From the NCBI GenBank assembly GCA_910584875.1, contig CAJUDA010000017.1:1-64000 (forward strand): a stretch of DNA of 64,000 nucleotides, in the 5' to 3' direction. The first letter of the stretch is position 1; each line of letters opens with the position of its first letter. This DNA is from an uncultured Eubacterium sp. (GTDB lineage: Bacteria > Bacillota > Clostridia > Lachnospirales > Lachnospiraceae). Made by a program: the position numbers and the translations under genes. The notes beneath the pieces are model-generated. The model made no database searches. It saw nothing but the letters and a program-made list of their open reading frames with translations, and was not told the origin of the DNA. Positions 1-8,454 of the stretch are shown here, one piece after another.

Positions 1-38
1 TAATGTGACTGGAGTTCAGACGTGTGCTCTTCCGATCT
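1..38 (+). other. Illumina adapter contamination at contig end
   Basis: Positions 5-38 are identical to the end of the Illumina TruSeq read-2/index adapter: they begin GTGACTGGAGTTC and end GCTCTTCCGATCT. The four bases before it could be the end of an index. This is not genomic DNA. It means the true contig begins at about base 39 and that the gene next to it is cut by the assembly, not by biology. Confidence 0.97.
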
Positions 39-91
39 CAGATCACGGCATTGCGGATATAGATCCGGCGCTGTTTTGTATCTGAATCCAT
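39..91 (-). CDS. 5' fragment of an unidentified gene, cut by contig edge
   Basis: Reading the minus strand, an ATG at 91-89 follows a GGAGG ribosome site (98-103) at good spacing and opens a frame that begins MDSDTKQRRIYIRNAVI before running into the adapter. Only 17 complete codons survive, so the product cannot be identified. The charged start followed by a possible hydrophobic stretch might suggest a small membrane or DNA-binding protein, but this is a guess. It is transcribed away from the tRNA-Glu gene and has its own promoter at 122-150. Confidence 0.55.
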
Positions 92-121
92 AGTAACCTC
101 CTGCTCTGTTTTGATATATAC

Positions 122-150
122 AGTATAAGCAACCAGATAAGAAAATGCAA
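122..150 (-). promoter_or_regulatory. Sigma-A type promoter for the divergent fragment
   Basis: On the minus strand TTGCAT (150-145) and TATACT (127-122) are separated by exactly 17 bases, close to the vegetative consensus. The start codon of the fragment lies about 30 bases further on. Confidence 0.6.
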
Positions 151-187
151 GCAGATGAAAAAGCGTTGAAAAAGTTAAAAAAAACAC

Positions 188-216
188 TTGCAATTTGTAC
201 TAAGCTGTAGTACAAT
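188..216 (+). promoter_or_regulatory. Sigma-A type promoter of tRNA-Glu
   Basis: TTGCAA (188-193) and TACAAT (211-216) are 17 bases apart, and the mature tRNA begins 13 bases after the -10 box. No separate promoter is obvious between the tRNA and rimP, so read-through into the rimP-nusA operon is possible. Confidence 0.75.
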
Positions 217-229
217 AGCAAATGTTGAT

Positions 230-301
230 GGTCCGTTGGTCAAGCGGCTAAGACGCTGCCCTCTCACGGCAGAAACAGGGGTTCGATTCCCCTACGGACT
301 A
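230..301 (+). tRNA. tRNA-Glu (anticodon CTC)
   Basis: The 72-base segment folds as a standard cloverleaf. The 7-bp acceptor stem pairs 230-236 with 294-300. The anticodon stem CTGCC/GGCAG encloses a 7-base loop with CTC at 263-265, and the T arm carries GGTTCGATT. Position 301 is the discriminator base. The 3' CCA is not encoded, as is common in Clostridia. The CTC anticodon reads GAG. Confidence 0.95.
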
Positions 302-319
302 TTGTTACTGTTAATTAGG

Positions 320-350
320 ATGAGTGGACGCAAGTTCACTCATTATTTTT
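320..350 (+). terminator. Rho-independent terminator after tRNA-Glu
   Basis: A 10-bp stem (ATGAGTGGAC with GTTCACTCAT, one G-U pair) closes a GCAA tetraloop and is followed by TATTTTT. It separates the tRNA from rimP. A possible GTG start for rimP at 324 lies inside this hairpin and was therefore rejected. Confidence 0.8.
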
Positions 351-368
351 GTAGTTGGAGGGTCTTAT

Positions 369-863
369 TTGAGTAAACACGAGGAGTATGAAAAGAAGGC
401 AGAGGAACTGATCACACCGGTCCTTGCAAAATATCAATACGAGTTCGTGGATGTCGAATTTGTCAAAGAGGCAGGAAGCTGGCATCTGCGTATTTATATT
501 GATAAAGAGGGAGGGATCACGATTGATGATTTGACCGTGGTGAACCATGAATTCAGTGACCTGATGGATGAACATGATTTTATTGCCGAATCCTACATCC
601 TGGAGATCAGTTCGCCGGGGCTTCTGCGCCCCTTTAAGAAACCGCGGGATTATAAGAGGAATCTGGGGAATGATGTGGAGGTAAAACTGTTTGCCCCTGT
701 CACATGGGAAGAGAGGGGAAAGAAGTACACCGATAAGGAATTTGTCGGCATACTAAAGGAATATAAGGAAGATCCGGAGGGGATCGTTCTTGATTTTGAG
801 GACAGAACGATGGAGATACCGGTAAAGGATATTGCCCTGATACGCAAATCCATCGATTTTTGA
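369..863 (+). CDS. rimP: Ribosome maturation factor RimP
   Basis: RimP (164 aa) is needed for maturation of the 30S subunit in the cytoplasm. The sequence has the usual N-terminal alpha/beta domain (KKAEELITPVL, followed by VDVEFVKEAG and LRIYIDKEGG) and the ISSPGLLRPFKKPRDY signature, then a C-terminal SH3-like barrel from about residue 90. I place the start at a TTG codon because a perfect GGAGGG site (357-362) lies six bases upstream. The longer GTG reading from 324 would begin inside the tRNA terminator. It is the first gene of the classic rimP-nusA-infB operon; nusA follows after 48 bases. Confidence 0.93.
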   Translation: MSKHEEYEKKAEELITPVLAKYQYEFVDVEFVKEAGSWHLRIYIDKEGGITIDDLTVVNHEFSDLMDEHDFIAESYILEISSPGLLRPFKKPRDYKRNLGNDVEVKLFAPVTWEERGKKYTDKEFVGILKEYKEDPEGIVLDFEDRTMEIPVKDIALIRKSIDF

Positions 864-911
864 TGAAATGAAAGCACTACTTAGTACGAATAAATAGGAG
901 GATGATAGAAA

Positions 912-1979
912 ATGAAAAAGACAACAACACCACAGAAAGGAAATCCGGAATTGATCGAGGCATTAAATGCCATAGAGAAAGAAAAAGATATCAGTAAAAA
1001 TATTCTGCTTGAAGCGATTGAAAATTCTCTGCTGGCAGCCTGCAAAAATCAGTTTGGCAAATCGGATAATATCCGGGTAAGCCTGGATAACGAAACCGGT
1101 GAGTTTCATGTATATCAGGATAAAGAAGTGGTGGAAGAGGTAGAAGATGCTACATTGCAGATTTCCCTGACAGAGGCAGAGGTAAAATATCCGGGTACTG
1201 TACTGGGGGGGACGGTGAGTCTGGAAGTGACGCCGAAAAATTTTGGACGTATTGCCGCCCAGAAGGCAAAACAGGTTGTCGTACAGAAAATCCGTGAAGA
1301 AGAGAGAAAAGTCCTGTTTGACCAGTATTATACAAAAGAGCGAGATATTGTCACTGGTATTGTACAGCGTTACAGCAATGGCAATTACAATATCAATCTC
1401 GGTAAGATGGATGCGATGCTGACGTCTCAGGAACAGGTGGAGACCGAGAAGTTTTCGCCGAGAGAGAGGATCAAATTGTATGTCACCGAGGTGAGGGATA
1501 CGACAAGGGGACCGAGGGTTATTATTTCCCGGACACATCCCGAACTGGTAAAGCGGCTGTTTGAGTATGAGGTGGCAGAGATCCAGAGCGGGGTTGTGGA
1601 GATCAAAAATGTTTCCCGCGAGGCAGGATCCCGTTCCAAGATCGCTGTGTACAGCAACAATCCCGATGTGGATGCTGTTGGCGCCTGTGTTGGCATGAAT
1701 GGTGCCAGGGTCAATGCCGTGGTCGAGGAACTCCGGGGAGAAAAGATCGATATTGTGGAATGGAATGAGGATCCGGCGGTATTTATCGAAAATGCACTGA
1801 GCCCGTCCAAGGTGATATCGGTTGATGTAGATGAGGAAGAGAAGACGGCGAAGGTGATCGTACCTGATTTCCAGCTGTCACTGGCGATCGGAAAAGAAGG
1901 ACAGAATGCCCGCCTGGCTGCCCGTCTCACCGGATACAAGATTGATATCAAGAGCGAGACGCAGAGCATGGAAGAATAG
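912..1979 (+). CDS. nusA: Transcription termination/antitermination factor NusA
   Basis: NusA (355 aa) binds RNA polymerase and nascent RNA and modulates pausing, termination and antitermination. The N-terminal RNAP-binding domain (residues 1-130), an S1 domain (about 135-200, with GIVQRYSNGNYNINLG) and two KH domains (GACVGMNGARVNAVVEEL and LAIGKEGQNARLAARLTG) are visible. The protein ends after KH2, lacking the acidic repeats of the E. coli protein, as is normal for Firmicutes. An AGGAGG site precedes the ATG. Confidence 0.97.
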   Translation: MKKTTTPQKGNPELIEALNAIEKEKDISKNILLEAIENSLLAACKNQFGKSDNIRVSLDNETGEFHVYQDKEVVEEVEDATLQISLTEAEVKYPGTVLGGTVSLEVTPKNFGRIAAQKAKQVVVQKIREEERKVLFDQYYTKERDIVTGIVQRYSNGNYNINLGKMDAMLTSQEQVETEKFSPRERIKLYVTEVRDTTRGPRVIISRTHPELVKRLFEYEVAEIQSGVVEIKNVSREAGSRSKIAVYSNNPDVDAVGACVGMNGARVNAVVEELRGEKIDIVEWNEDPAVFIENALSPSKVISVDVDEEEKTAKVIVPDFQLSLAIGKEGQNARLAARLTGYKIDIKSETQSMEE

Positions 1980-2020
1980 TACATCGTTATGACAGGACAT
2001 TTGCTGGAAGGAGGAGTCAG

Positions 2021-2284
2021 ATGCAGGGGAAAAAGAAACCGTCAAGACAGTGTATCGGATGCCGGGAAAGCAAAGAAAAAAAGGAACTGATACGGATCGT
2101 GAGAACACCGGAAGGGGAATTTTGTATTGACCGGACAGGACGTCAGAACGGGAGAGGAGCTTACTTGTGTGACAACAGTGAATGTCTGGCAAAGGCGCGG
2201 AAAACCAATGCGTTAAACCGTTCTTTCCGGATCAGTGTGCCGGATACGATATATGATGAACTGGAAAGGCAGCTGAATGGGTGA
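2021..2284 (+). CDS. rnpM: RNase P modulator RnpM (YlxR family)
   Basis: This 87-aa basic protein has the YlxR signature: RQCIGCRESKEKKELIRIVR, then GRQNGRGAYLC and a C-terminal ALNRSFR segment. In Bacillus subtilis the family has been linked to modulation of RNase P. The gene sits between nusA and ylxQ, its conserved position, and overlaps ylxQ by eight bases. Two Cys in CIGC and a third in AYLCDN are present. Confidence 0.92.
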   Translation: MQGKKKPSRQCIGCRESKEKKELIRIVRTPEGEFCIDRTGRQNGRGAYLCDNSECLAKARKTNALNRSFRISVPDTIYDELERQLNG

Positions 2285-2633
2285 TGGTACTATGATCAAT
2301 GAAAAAAAAGTTTTGGGAACGCTGGGACTGGCGATGAAAGCCGGCAGTGTCGTGAGCGGGGAGTTTATGACGGAAAAATCCATTCGGGATGGGAGAGCGG
2401 AACTGGTGATCGTGGCAGAGGATGCTTCTGCAAATACAAAAAAGAAATTTTCAGATTCCTGTCATTATTACCATGTACCATATGCGGAGTATGGTGATAA
2501 AGATAAGCTTGGGAATGCAGTGGGTAAGTCATTCCGGGCATCTATGGCAGTTACGGATAAAGGATTTGCAGCGTCTATTGGTAAGAATTTAAATCTGGAG
2601 GTAACAAAGTATGGCAAAAATGAAGATCTATGA
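2277..2633 (+). CDS. ylxQ: L7Ae-family RNA-binding protein YlxQ
   Basis: This 118-aa protein of the L7Ae/L30e/Gadd45 fold (KVLGTLGLAMKAGSVVSGEF, AELVIVAEDASANTKKKF) is expected to bind kink-turn-like RNA; its target is not known. The ATG at 2277 overlaps the rnpM stop, and an internal ATG at 2292 is an alternative start. The 3' end overlaps the infB start by 23 bases, which suggests translational coupling inside the operon. Confidence 0.88.
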   Translation: MGDGTMINEKKVLGTLGLAMKAGSVVSGEFMTEKSIRDGRAELVIVAEDASANTKKKFSDSCHYYHVPYAEYGDKDKLGNAVGKSFRASMAVTDKGFAASIGKNLNLEVTKYGKNEDL

Positions 2634-5205
2634 GATTGCACGCAGTATGCAGCAACAGGATAAGAACATAAAAAGCAGTGATTTGGTTAAACTGTTAAAT
2701 GATAACGGTTTTGAGGTAAAAGGTGCCAATAGTAATATTGAGGACGATGCCATTGCATTTCTTATGAAAAACTTTATGAAGAAAAAGGCAGAAAAACCAA
2801 AACCGGACAAGACGGAAAAACCAAAGGCAGAGCCGAAAAAAGAGGAATCAAAGACAAAAGAAGAACCGAAAGCGCCAAAAGAACCGAAAGCGGCACCAGC
2901 GACAAAAGAAGAGCCGAAAACGGTGAAAGAAGCGGAGAAGAAAACACAGCCGGAGAAAGAAAAACGGAATAATGCCAGACCGGCACAGAATCAGAACCGC
3001 AATAATGGGAACCGCGGAGACAGCCAGCGCAGTGGCAGCCGCGGGGATAACCGTGGCGGAAACGGAAGAGGCCAGGGCAGCAGGGAGAACCAGCGCGGAG
3101 GAAACCGCGGTGATAACCGGAACGGGAATGCACGCCCACAGAATAACCGGAACGGACAGAGGGATAATAACCGCGGGGGACAGAATGGCGACCGCCGTGG
3201 AGGAAACCGCGGCAATGGCGGCGAGCGGGTATTTGAACGCTTTGAAAAGGCCCAGAATGGTTTTGACGGAATCAAGCAGGAGCAGAAAAACTCCCGTCAG
3301 AGAAATAAAAAGAAAGATGACCGCAATAAGACAGGCGGATACCGTAAGAGCACCAAGGAAGAGATGAACCGTATCCGCTCCCGAAAAGATCCAAACCGTA
3401 AAGGGGCGTTTATCAAGCCGGAACCAGTCAAACAGGAGCCGGAAGAAGAGATCAAGCAGATCACACTGCCGGAATCCCTGACGATCCGGGAGCTTGCTGA
3501 CAAAATGAAGATGCCGGCAGCGGCGCTTGTGAAAAAATTATTTATGCAGGGACAGATGGTATCCCTGAATCAGGATATCACATATGAAGAAGCAGAAGAG
3601 ATCGCACTGGGATTTGATATTCTCTGCGAAAAGGAAGAAAAGATCGATATGGTCGCCGAACTGCTGAAGGAGGAAGAAGAGGACGAGACAAAGATGAAGA
3701 AACGTCCTCCGGTCGTCTGTGTTATGGGGCATGTTGATCACGGTAAGACATCCCTGCTGGATGCGATCCGTCAGAGTGACGTCACAGAACACGAAGCAGG
3801 CGGTATTACCCAGCATATCGGCGCCTATGTAGTGCGACGGGGCGGTGAAAAGATTACATTTCTGGATACGCCGGGGCATGAGGCATTTACTTCCATGCGT
3901 ATGCGCGGCGCCCAGTCTACGGATATTGCCATTCTGGTCGTGGCAGCCGATGACGGTGTTATGCCGCAGACTGTGGAGGCGATCAACCATGCCAAAGCAG
4001 CCGGTGTCGAGATCATCGTTGCGGTAAATAAGATCGATAAGGAAGGCGCCAATGTAGACCGGGTAAAACAGGAACTTTCTGAGTATGAACTGATCCCTGA
4101 AGAATGGGGCGGCTCAACTGTATTCTGCCCGGTATCGGCACACACGAAAGAGGGAATCGAAAACCTGCTGGAGATGATCGTACTGACTGCTGATGTACTG
4201 GAACTGAAAGCGAACCCGAAAAGGCGTGCCCGTGGTATCGTGATCGAGGCACAGCTGGATAAGGGACGCGGACCGGTAGCTACGGTACTGGTACAGAAGG
4301 GTACTCTGAATGTGGGAGATCATATCGCCATCGGAATGGCGTATGGCAAAGTCCGCGCCATGCTTGATCATAAGGGAGAGCGTGTGAAATCGGCGAAGCC
4401 ATCCACTCCTGTTGAGATCCTGGGTCTCAATGGTGTGCCGGATGCCGGTGAGGTGTTTGTGGCGACCGAAAATGATAAGGATGCCAAGCAGATCGTGCAG
4501 GCTTATGTGGATCAGGGTAAAGATAAACTGCTGGAAGAGACAAAGGCAAAGAAACTGTCCTTAGACGGGCTCTTCAGCCAGATCCAGGCAGGGAATGTCA
4601 AGGACCTGAACCTGATCATCAAGGCAGATGTACAGGGCTCCGTAGAGGCAGTGAAGCAGAGCCTGGTAAGACTGAGCAATGAAGAAGTGGCTGTCCGTGT
4701 GATCCATGGCGGTGTGGGCGCCATCAATGAGTCGGATGTTACTCTGGCAAGCGCTTCCAATGCGATCATCATCGGATTTAATGTGCGGCTGGACAATATG
4801 GCGAAGGATACGGCAGACCGTGAGAATGTCGATGTCCGTCTGTACCGCGTCATCTATGACGCCATTGAGGATATTGAGGCGGCAATGAAGGGGATGCTTG
4901 AACCGATTTACGAAGAAAAGGTCATTGCTCATGCGGAAGTGCGCCAGACGTTCAAAGCATCCGGTGTCGGAACCATTGCCGGTTCTTATGTCCTGGATGG
5001 CAAGATCGAACGGGGATGCCGGGCCCGCATCAGCCGTGATGGAGAGCAGATTTTTGAGGGCAATCTTGCCAGCCTGAAGCGGTTTAAGGATGACGTCAAA
5101 GAAGTGAATGCTGGCTACGAATGTGGTCTTGTTTTTGAAGGCTTTAGCGACCTGCTGGAAGAAGACCAGATTGAATGTTATAAGATGGTAGAGGTACCAA
5201 GATGA
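2611..5205 (+). CDS. infB: Translation initiation factor IF-2
   Basis: IF-2 (864 aa) is the GTPase that delivers fMet-tRNA to the 30S subunit. An N-terminal IF2N domain is followed by a long low-complexity linker. Its first part is Lys/Glu/Pro-rich (about residues 55-115) and its second Gly/Asn/Arg-rich (about 120-205). A second IF2N-like domain lies near 290-340. The G domain has GHVDHGKT (from 373), DTPGHEAF (419) and NKID (about 473). Domains II, III and IV follow. A GGAGGT site lies before the ATG, which is within ylxQ. The stop overlaps rbfA. Confidence 0.97.
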   Translation: MAKMKIYEIARSMQQQDKNIKSSDLVKLLNDNGFEVKGANSNIEDDAIAFLMKNFMKKKAEKPKPDKTEKPKAEPKKEESKTKEEPKAPKEPKAAPATKEEPKTVKEAEKKTQPEKEKRNNARPAQNQNRNNGNRGDSQRSGSRGDNRGGNGRGQGSRENQRGGNRGDNRNGNARPQNNRNGQRDNNRGGQNGDRRGGNRGNGGERVFERFEKAQNGFDGIKQEQKNSRQRNKKKDDRNKTGGYRKSTKEEMNRIRSRKDPNRKGAFIKPEPVKQEPEEEIKQITLPESLTIRELADKMKMPAAALVKKLFMQGQMVSLNQDITYEEAEEIALGFDILCEKEEKIDMVAELLKEEEEDETKMKKRPPVVCVMGHVDHGKTSLLDAIRQSDVTEHEAGGITQHIGAYVVRRGGEKITFLDTPGHEAFTSMRMRGAQSTDIAILVVAADDGVMPQTVEAINHAKAAGVEIIVAVNKIDKEGANVDRVKQELSEYELIPEEWGGSTVFCPVSAHTKEGIENLLEMIVLTADVLELKANPKRRARGIVIEAQLDKGRGPVATVLVQKGTLNVGDHIAIGMAYGKVRAMLDHKGERVKSAKPSTPVEILGLNGVPDAGEVFVATENDKDAKQIVQAYVDQGKDKLLEETKAKKLSLDGLFSQIQAGNVKDLNLIIKADVQGSVEAVKQSLVRLSNEEVAVRVIHGGVGAINESDVTLASASNAIIIGFNVRLDNMAKDTADRENVDVRLYRVIYDAIEDIEAAMKGMLEPIYEEKVIAHAEVRQTFKASGVGTIAGSYVLDGKIERGCRARISRDGEQIFEGNLASLKRFKDDVKEVNAGYECGLVFEGFSDLLEEDQIECYKMVEVPR

Positions 5206-5576
5206 AAAAAAACAGTGTAAAGAATATTCGTGTCAATAGTGAGGTTCTCCGTGAGATGAGCATGATCATCCGCGAGGACCTGAAGGATCCCCGAATCCAT
5301 CCCATGACTTCGGTGATGGCGGTAGAGGTGACACCAGATCTCAAATTTGCCAAAATATTTGTCAGTGTGATGGGTGATGATGAGGCAAAGGAGAAGACAA
5401 TGCAGGGGCTGAAAAAAAGCGCTTCCTTTGCCAGACACCAGCTGGCGGAACGAATGAATCTGCGTTATACACCGGAATTAACATTTATTTTGGATAATTC
5501 CATAGAGTATGGGGTGACGATGTCTAAAAAAATTGATGAAGTGATCCGTTCGGATCATCATCCCGAGGAAGGGTGA
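5202..5576 (+). CDS. rbfA: Ribosome-binding factor A
   Basis: RbfA (124 aa) is a KH-fold protein that helps process the 16S rRNA 5' end and mature the 30S subunit. The pattern VNSEVLREMSMIIREDLKDPR near the start and VEVTPDLKFAKIFVSVMGD in the middle are typical, as is LRYTPELTFILDNSIEYG. The start codon overlaps the infB stop as ATGA, and the following gene begins almost directly after its stop, consistent with co-translation. Confidence 0.95.
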   Translation: MKKNSVKNIRVNSEVLREMSMIIREDLKDPRIHPMTSVMAVEVTPDLKFAKIFVSVMGDDEAKEKTMQGLKKSASFARHQLAERMNLRYTPELTFILDNSIEYGVTMSKKIDEVIRSDHHPEEG

Positions 5577-5584
5577 AGGAAAAT

Positions 5585-6568
5585 ATGAATATATTGTTAG
5601 AATCCATAGAACAGGCGGATACGATCGCTATTGCCGGACACCTCCGTCCAGATGGCGACTGTATCGGATCCTGTATGGGACTCTACAGCTACATAACACA
5701 AAACTACCCGGAAAAGAAAGCGGCGGTATACTTATCTGATTTTCCAGAAGCATTTCATTATCTAAAGGCAGAGGAGGCATTTACCCCTTGCTGTTTACCG
5801 GAAAAGGGAGAACGATATGATCTGTTTGTCTCTCTCGACTGCGGTGATGCAGACCGTCTGGAGGAAGTAGCCGACATTATGAAACTGGCAAAGCAGGTGA
5901 TCAATATTGACCATCATATTACTAATACAAATTTTGGAAATGAAAATTATGTTGTATCGGATGCCAGTTCTACGTCCCAGATCCTCTATACACTGCTGGA
6001 GGATGAGAAGATCAGTTTTGAGACGGCGTGTGCCCTCTATACGGGGATTATCCATGATACAGGGGTCTTTAAACATTCCAATACGAGCAGTGAGACAATG
6101 CGTATTGCCGGAAAGCTCATGGATAAAGGGATTCCTTTTGGGAAGATTATTGATGGAAGCTTTTATATGAAATCTTACAAACAGCTGCAGATCATGGGCC
6201 GCTGTCTGATGGAAAGTGTCCGGATCATGGACGGCCGCTGCATCTTCTCTATTGTGAGAAAAAATATTCTGGAACTGTATAACGCTGTTTCGTCAGATCT
6301 GGATGGCATTATTGATGAGATGCGTACAACGGAAGGCATAGAGGTGGCGATTCTCCTGAGAGAAGAGGGACCACAGGAATATAAGGTCAGCATGAGGTCA
6401 AATGATGTGATCGACGTCAGTACCATCGCCTGCTATTTTGGCGGCGGCGGACATGTGCGGGCTGCGGGGTGTACGATCAAGGGGGACGCCTTTGATGTCA
6501 TCAACAATCTGACCCAGCATATTGAGAAACAATTTGTGGATGCCGGAAAACCGGAGAACGTGGAATAG
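5585..6568 (+). CDS. nrnA: DHH-family oligoribonuclease / pAp phosphatase NrnA
   Basis: NrnA (327 aa) degrades short RNA oligonucleotides and dephosphorylates pAp. The DHH domain shows GHLRPDGDCIGS, LDCGD and the name-giving NIDHHITNTNFG. The DHHA1 domain ends with GGGGHVRAAGCTI. All Mn-binding motifs are intact. I chose the ATG at 5585; a GTG at 5573 overlapping the rbfA stop is the alternative. NrnA at this site between rbfA and truB is typical of Firmicutes. Confidence 0.92.
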   Translation: MNILLESIEQADTIAIAGHLRPDGDCIGSCMGLYSYITQNYPEKKAAVYLSDFPEAFHYLKAEEAFTPCCLPEKGERYDLFVSLDCGDADRLEEVADIMKLAKQVINIDHHITNTNFGNENYVVSDASSTSQILYTLLEDEKISFETACALYTGIIHDTGVFKHSNTSSETMRIAGKLMDKGIPFGKIIDGSFYMKSYKQLQIMGRCLMESVRIMDGRCIFSIVRKNILELYNAVSSDLDGIIDEMRTTEGIEVAILLREEGPQEYKVSMRSNDVIDVSTIACYFGGGGHVRAAGCTIKGDAFDVINNLTQHIEKQFVDAGKPENVE

Positions 6569-6578
6569 GAATCTGTCT

Positions 6579-7538
6579 ATGAATGGAATCATCATTGTAA
6601 ATAAAGAAAAGGGATTTACCTCTCACGACGTCGTAGCGAAGTTGAGAGGTATCCTGCGTTTTAAGAAAATAGGGCATACGGGAACACTGGATCCGGATGC
6701 CACTGGTGTCCTGCCGGTCTGTGTCGGTAAGGCTACCAGAGTCTGCGATCTGCTGACGGACAAGGACAAAACGTATGTGGCGGTGGTAAAACTGGGTGTG
6801 ACGACAGACACACAGGATATGACAGGACAGCTTCTGACTTCTGCGGATGTGTCGGTGACGGAGGATCAGTTGAGAGTGGTTCTCAAAGAATTTACCGGGG
6901 AGATTGATCAGATCCCGCCTATGTATTCTGCCATTAAGGTCAACGGAAAAAAACTGTATGAGCTGGCCCGTCAGGGAAAAGAAATAGAGCGCAAGGCAAG
7001 GAGAGTGACGATTCATAATCTTCTCCTGCGGGAGACTGCTTTGCAGAACGATGAATTTACGATTGAAGTTACCTGTTCCAAGGGGACGTACATCCGTTCT
7101 CTCTGTCATGATATCGGGCAGCGCCTTGGCTGCGGGGCAGCGATGCAGAGTCTTGTACGGACACGGGTAGGAGAGTTCTGCCTTGCGGAAGCGCGGACTC
7201 TGTCTGAGATTGAAAGGCTGGTCCGGAAATCTCCGTCTAATGGGGAGGATCTTCTGATGCCTGTGGATTCTGTATTTAAGAAATATGCCAGATGTGATGT
7301 GTCAGGAAAAGCGATGAAGTTTTTGCGAAATGGCAATCTGGTCGCATCCGGGCTGTGCCGGTATACCCATCCGGCTGCAAGGGAACAGTCAGATTCTGTG
7401 CCGGAGAGGGTGCTCACGGCGTCGGATGGTGAGACAGTCCGCATGTATGGTGCAGATGGTGAATTTTATGCACTGTATCGTTACGATGGTGGAGATAACA
7501 TGTATCATAATGTGAAAATGTTTCATGATGAAGGATAA
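6579..7538 (+). CDS. truB: tRNA pseudouridine(55) synthase TruB
   Basis: TruB (319 aa) makes pseudouridine 55 in the T loop of tRNAs. The catalytic Asp is D38 in HTGTLDPDATGVLPVCVG. The motif IDQIPPMYSAIKVNGKKLYELAR and the RNA-contact segment GTYIRSLCHDIG follow. A longer frame from 6522 exists, but it overlaps nrnA and lacks homology-like sequence. The ATG at 6579 gives the usual MNGIIIVNKEKG start. The C-terminal PUA-like part is short. Confidence 0.95.
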   Translation: MNGIIIVNKEKGFTSHDVVAKLRGILRFKKIGHTGTLDPDATGVLPVCVGKATRVCDLLTDKDKTYVAVVKLGVTTDTQDMTGQLLTSADVSVTEDQLRVVLKEFTGEIDQIPPMYSAIKVNGKKLYELARQGKEIERKARRVTIHNLLLRETALQNDEFTIEVTCSKGTYIRSLCHDIGQRLGCGAAMQSLVRTRVGEFCLAEARTLSEIERLVRKSPSNGEDLLMPVDSVFKKYARCDVSGKAMKFLRNGNLVASGLCRYTHPAAREQSDSVPERVLTASDGETVRMYGADGEFYALYRYDGGDNMYHNVKMFHDEG

Positions 7539-7544
7539 GATGCT

Positions 7545-8423
7545 ATGAAAATAATAACAGACCTGGATTTTGAACTGAATAATACGGCAGTGTGCATCGG
7601 CAAATTTGATGGTCTCCACAGAGGGCACCGTCTGTTGTTTTCTGAGGCGCAGCGTTCAGGAAAGAAGACAGTGATGATTACGTTTGTTTTCCCGGGAAGC
7701 TGTGGTATCTACGGACAGGAGGAAAAGATTTTTCTGGCAGGGGAGCTGGGGATTGATGTTGTGGTCCTGATAACCGTTTCGGATGAATTTATGCATATGA
7801 GCGCAGAAGAATTTGTCCGGGATATCCTGGTAAAGCGGTGTGGAGCGGCGATGGTTGTGGTCGGCTCAGATTTCTGTTTTGGTTATCAGAGATCCGGTAC
7901 GGCAGAGTATCTGCGGAAGGCAGGGGAAGCGTATCATTTTACTGTCAGAGTATATGATAAACTGACGCAGGGTGGAGAGGTGATCAGCAGTACCCGCATC
8001 CGTCGTCTTCTGACTGAGGGCAGGATGCAGGAAGCCAATGATCTGCTGCAGACTCCTTATTTTATCCGGGGTATGGTGGAACATGGCAATCAGATCGGCG
8101 GCAGGATGATCGTGCCAACCGCCAATATCAGACCGGCAGAAGGGAAAGCTCTGCCGCCTTTTGGCGTTTATGCGGTACGGGTCATGCTGGAGGGAAGAGA
8201 ATATGACGGTGTGGGGAACCTAGGTATAAAACCGACGATACCGGGGGAAAATCCGGCAGGCATGGAGGTCTGGCTTTTTGACTATGAAGGGGATCTCTAT
8301 GGCAGGGTATTGACAATATACCTCATGAATTTCCAGCGCCCGGAGCGCAGGTTTGCGTCGGTGGAGGAACTGAAAGAGCAGATCAGGAAAGATACAGATG
8401 AGGCGAAGGTGTTTTTGGGTTAG
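7545..8423 (+). CDS. ribF: Bifunctional riboflavin kinase / FMN adenylyltransferase
   Basis: RibF (292 aa) converts riboflavin to FMN and FAD. The N-terminal nucleotidyltransferase domain has CIGKFDGLHRGHRLLF and ends with STRIRRLLTEGRMQEAN. The C-terminal kinase domain carries PTANI, PPFGVYAV and GNLGIKPTIPG. It is the last gene of the operon, and its TAG stop is formed by the first three bases of a palindromic repeat (8421-8454). No FMN riboswitch is seen here. Confidence 0.95.
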   Translation: MKIITDLDFELNNTAVCIGKFDGLHRGHRLLFSEAQRSGKKTVMITFVFPGSCGIYGQEEKIFLAGELGIDVVVLITVSDEFMHMSAEEFVRDILVKRCGAAMVVVGSDFCFGYQRSGTAEYLRKAGEAYHFTVRVYDKLTQGGEVISSTRIRRLLTEGRMQEANDLLQTPYFIRGMVEHGNQIGGRMIVPTANIRPAEGKALPPFGVYAVRVMLEGREYDGVGNLGIKPTIPGENPAGMEVWLFDYEGDLYGRVLTIYLMNFQRPERRFASVEELKEQIRKDTDEAKVFLG

Positions 8424-8454
8424 CTCAACGGCGCCAATTGAACCCGTTGAGCTA
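8421..8454. repeat. Palindromic intergenic repeat, copy 1
   Basis: A 34-bp palindrome has arms TAGCTCAACGG and CCGTTGAGCTA around a GC/AT centre. Its two ends supply the TAG stop codons of both convergent neighbours, ribF (plus) and the MocR gene (minus). Near-identical copies lie at 50634-50668 and, in reverse orientation, at 48411-48448. Diverged copies lie at 22179-22216, 52709-52819 (split) and 57966-57985 (half). It may work as a bidirectional terminator, although no T-run follows. Confidence 0.85.

Noticed and set aside
188..376. 62-codon frame over the tRNA-Glu gene
   Set aside because: It coincides with the tRNA and its terminator and has no ribosome site.
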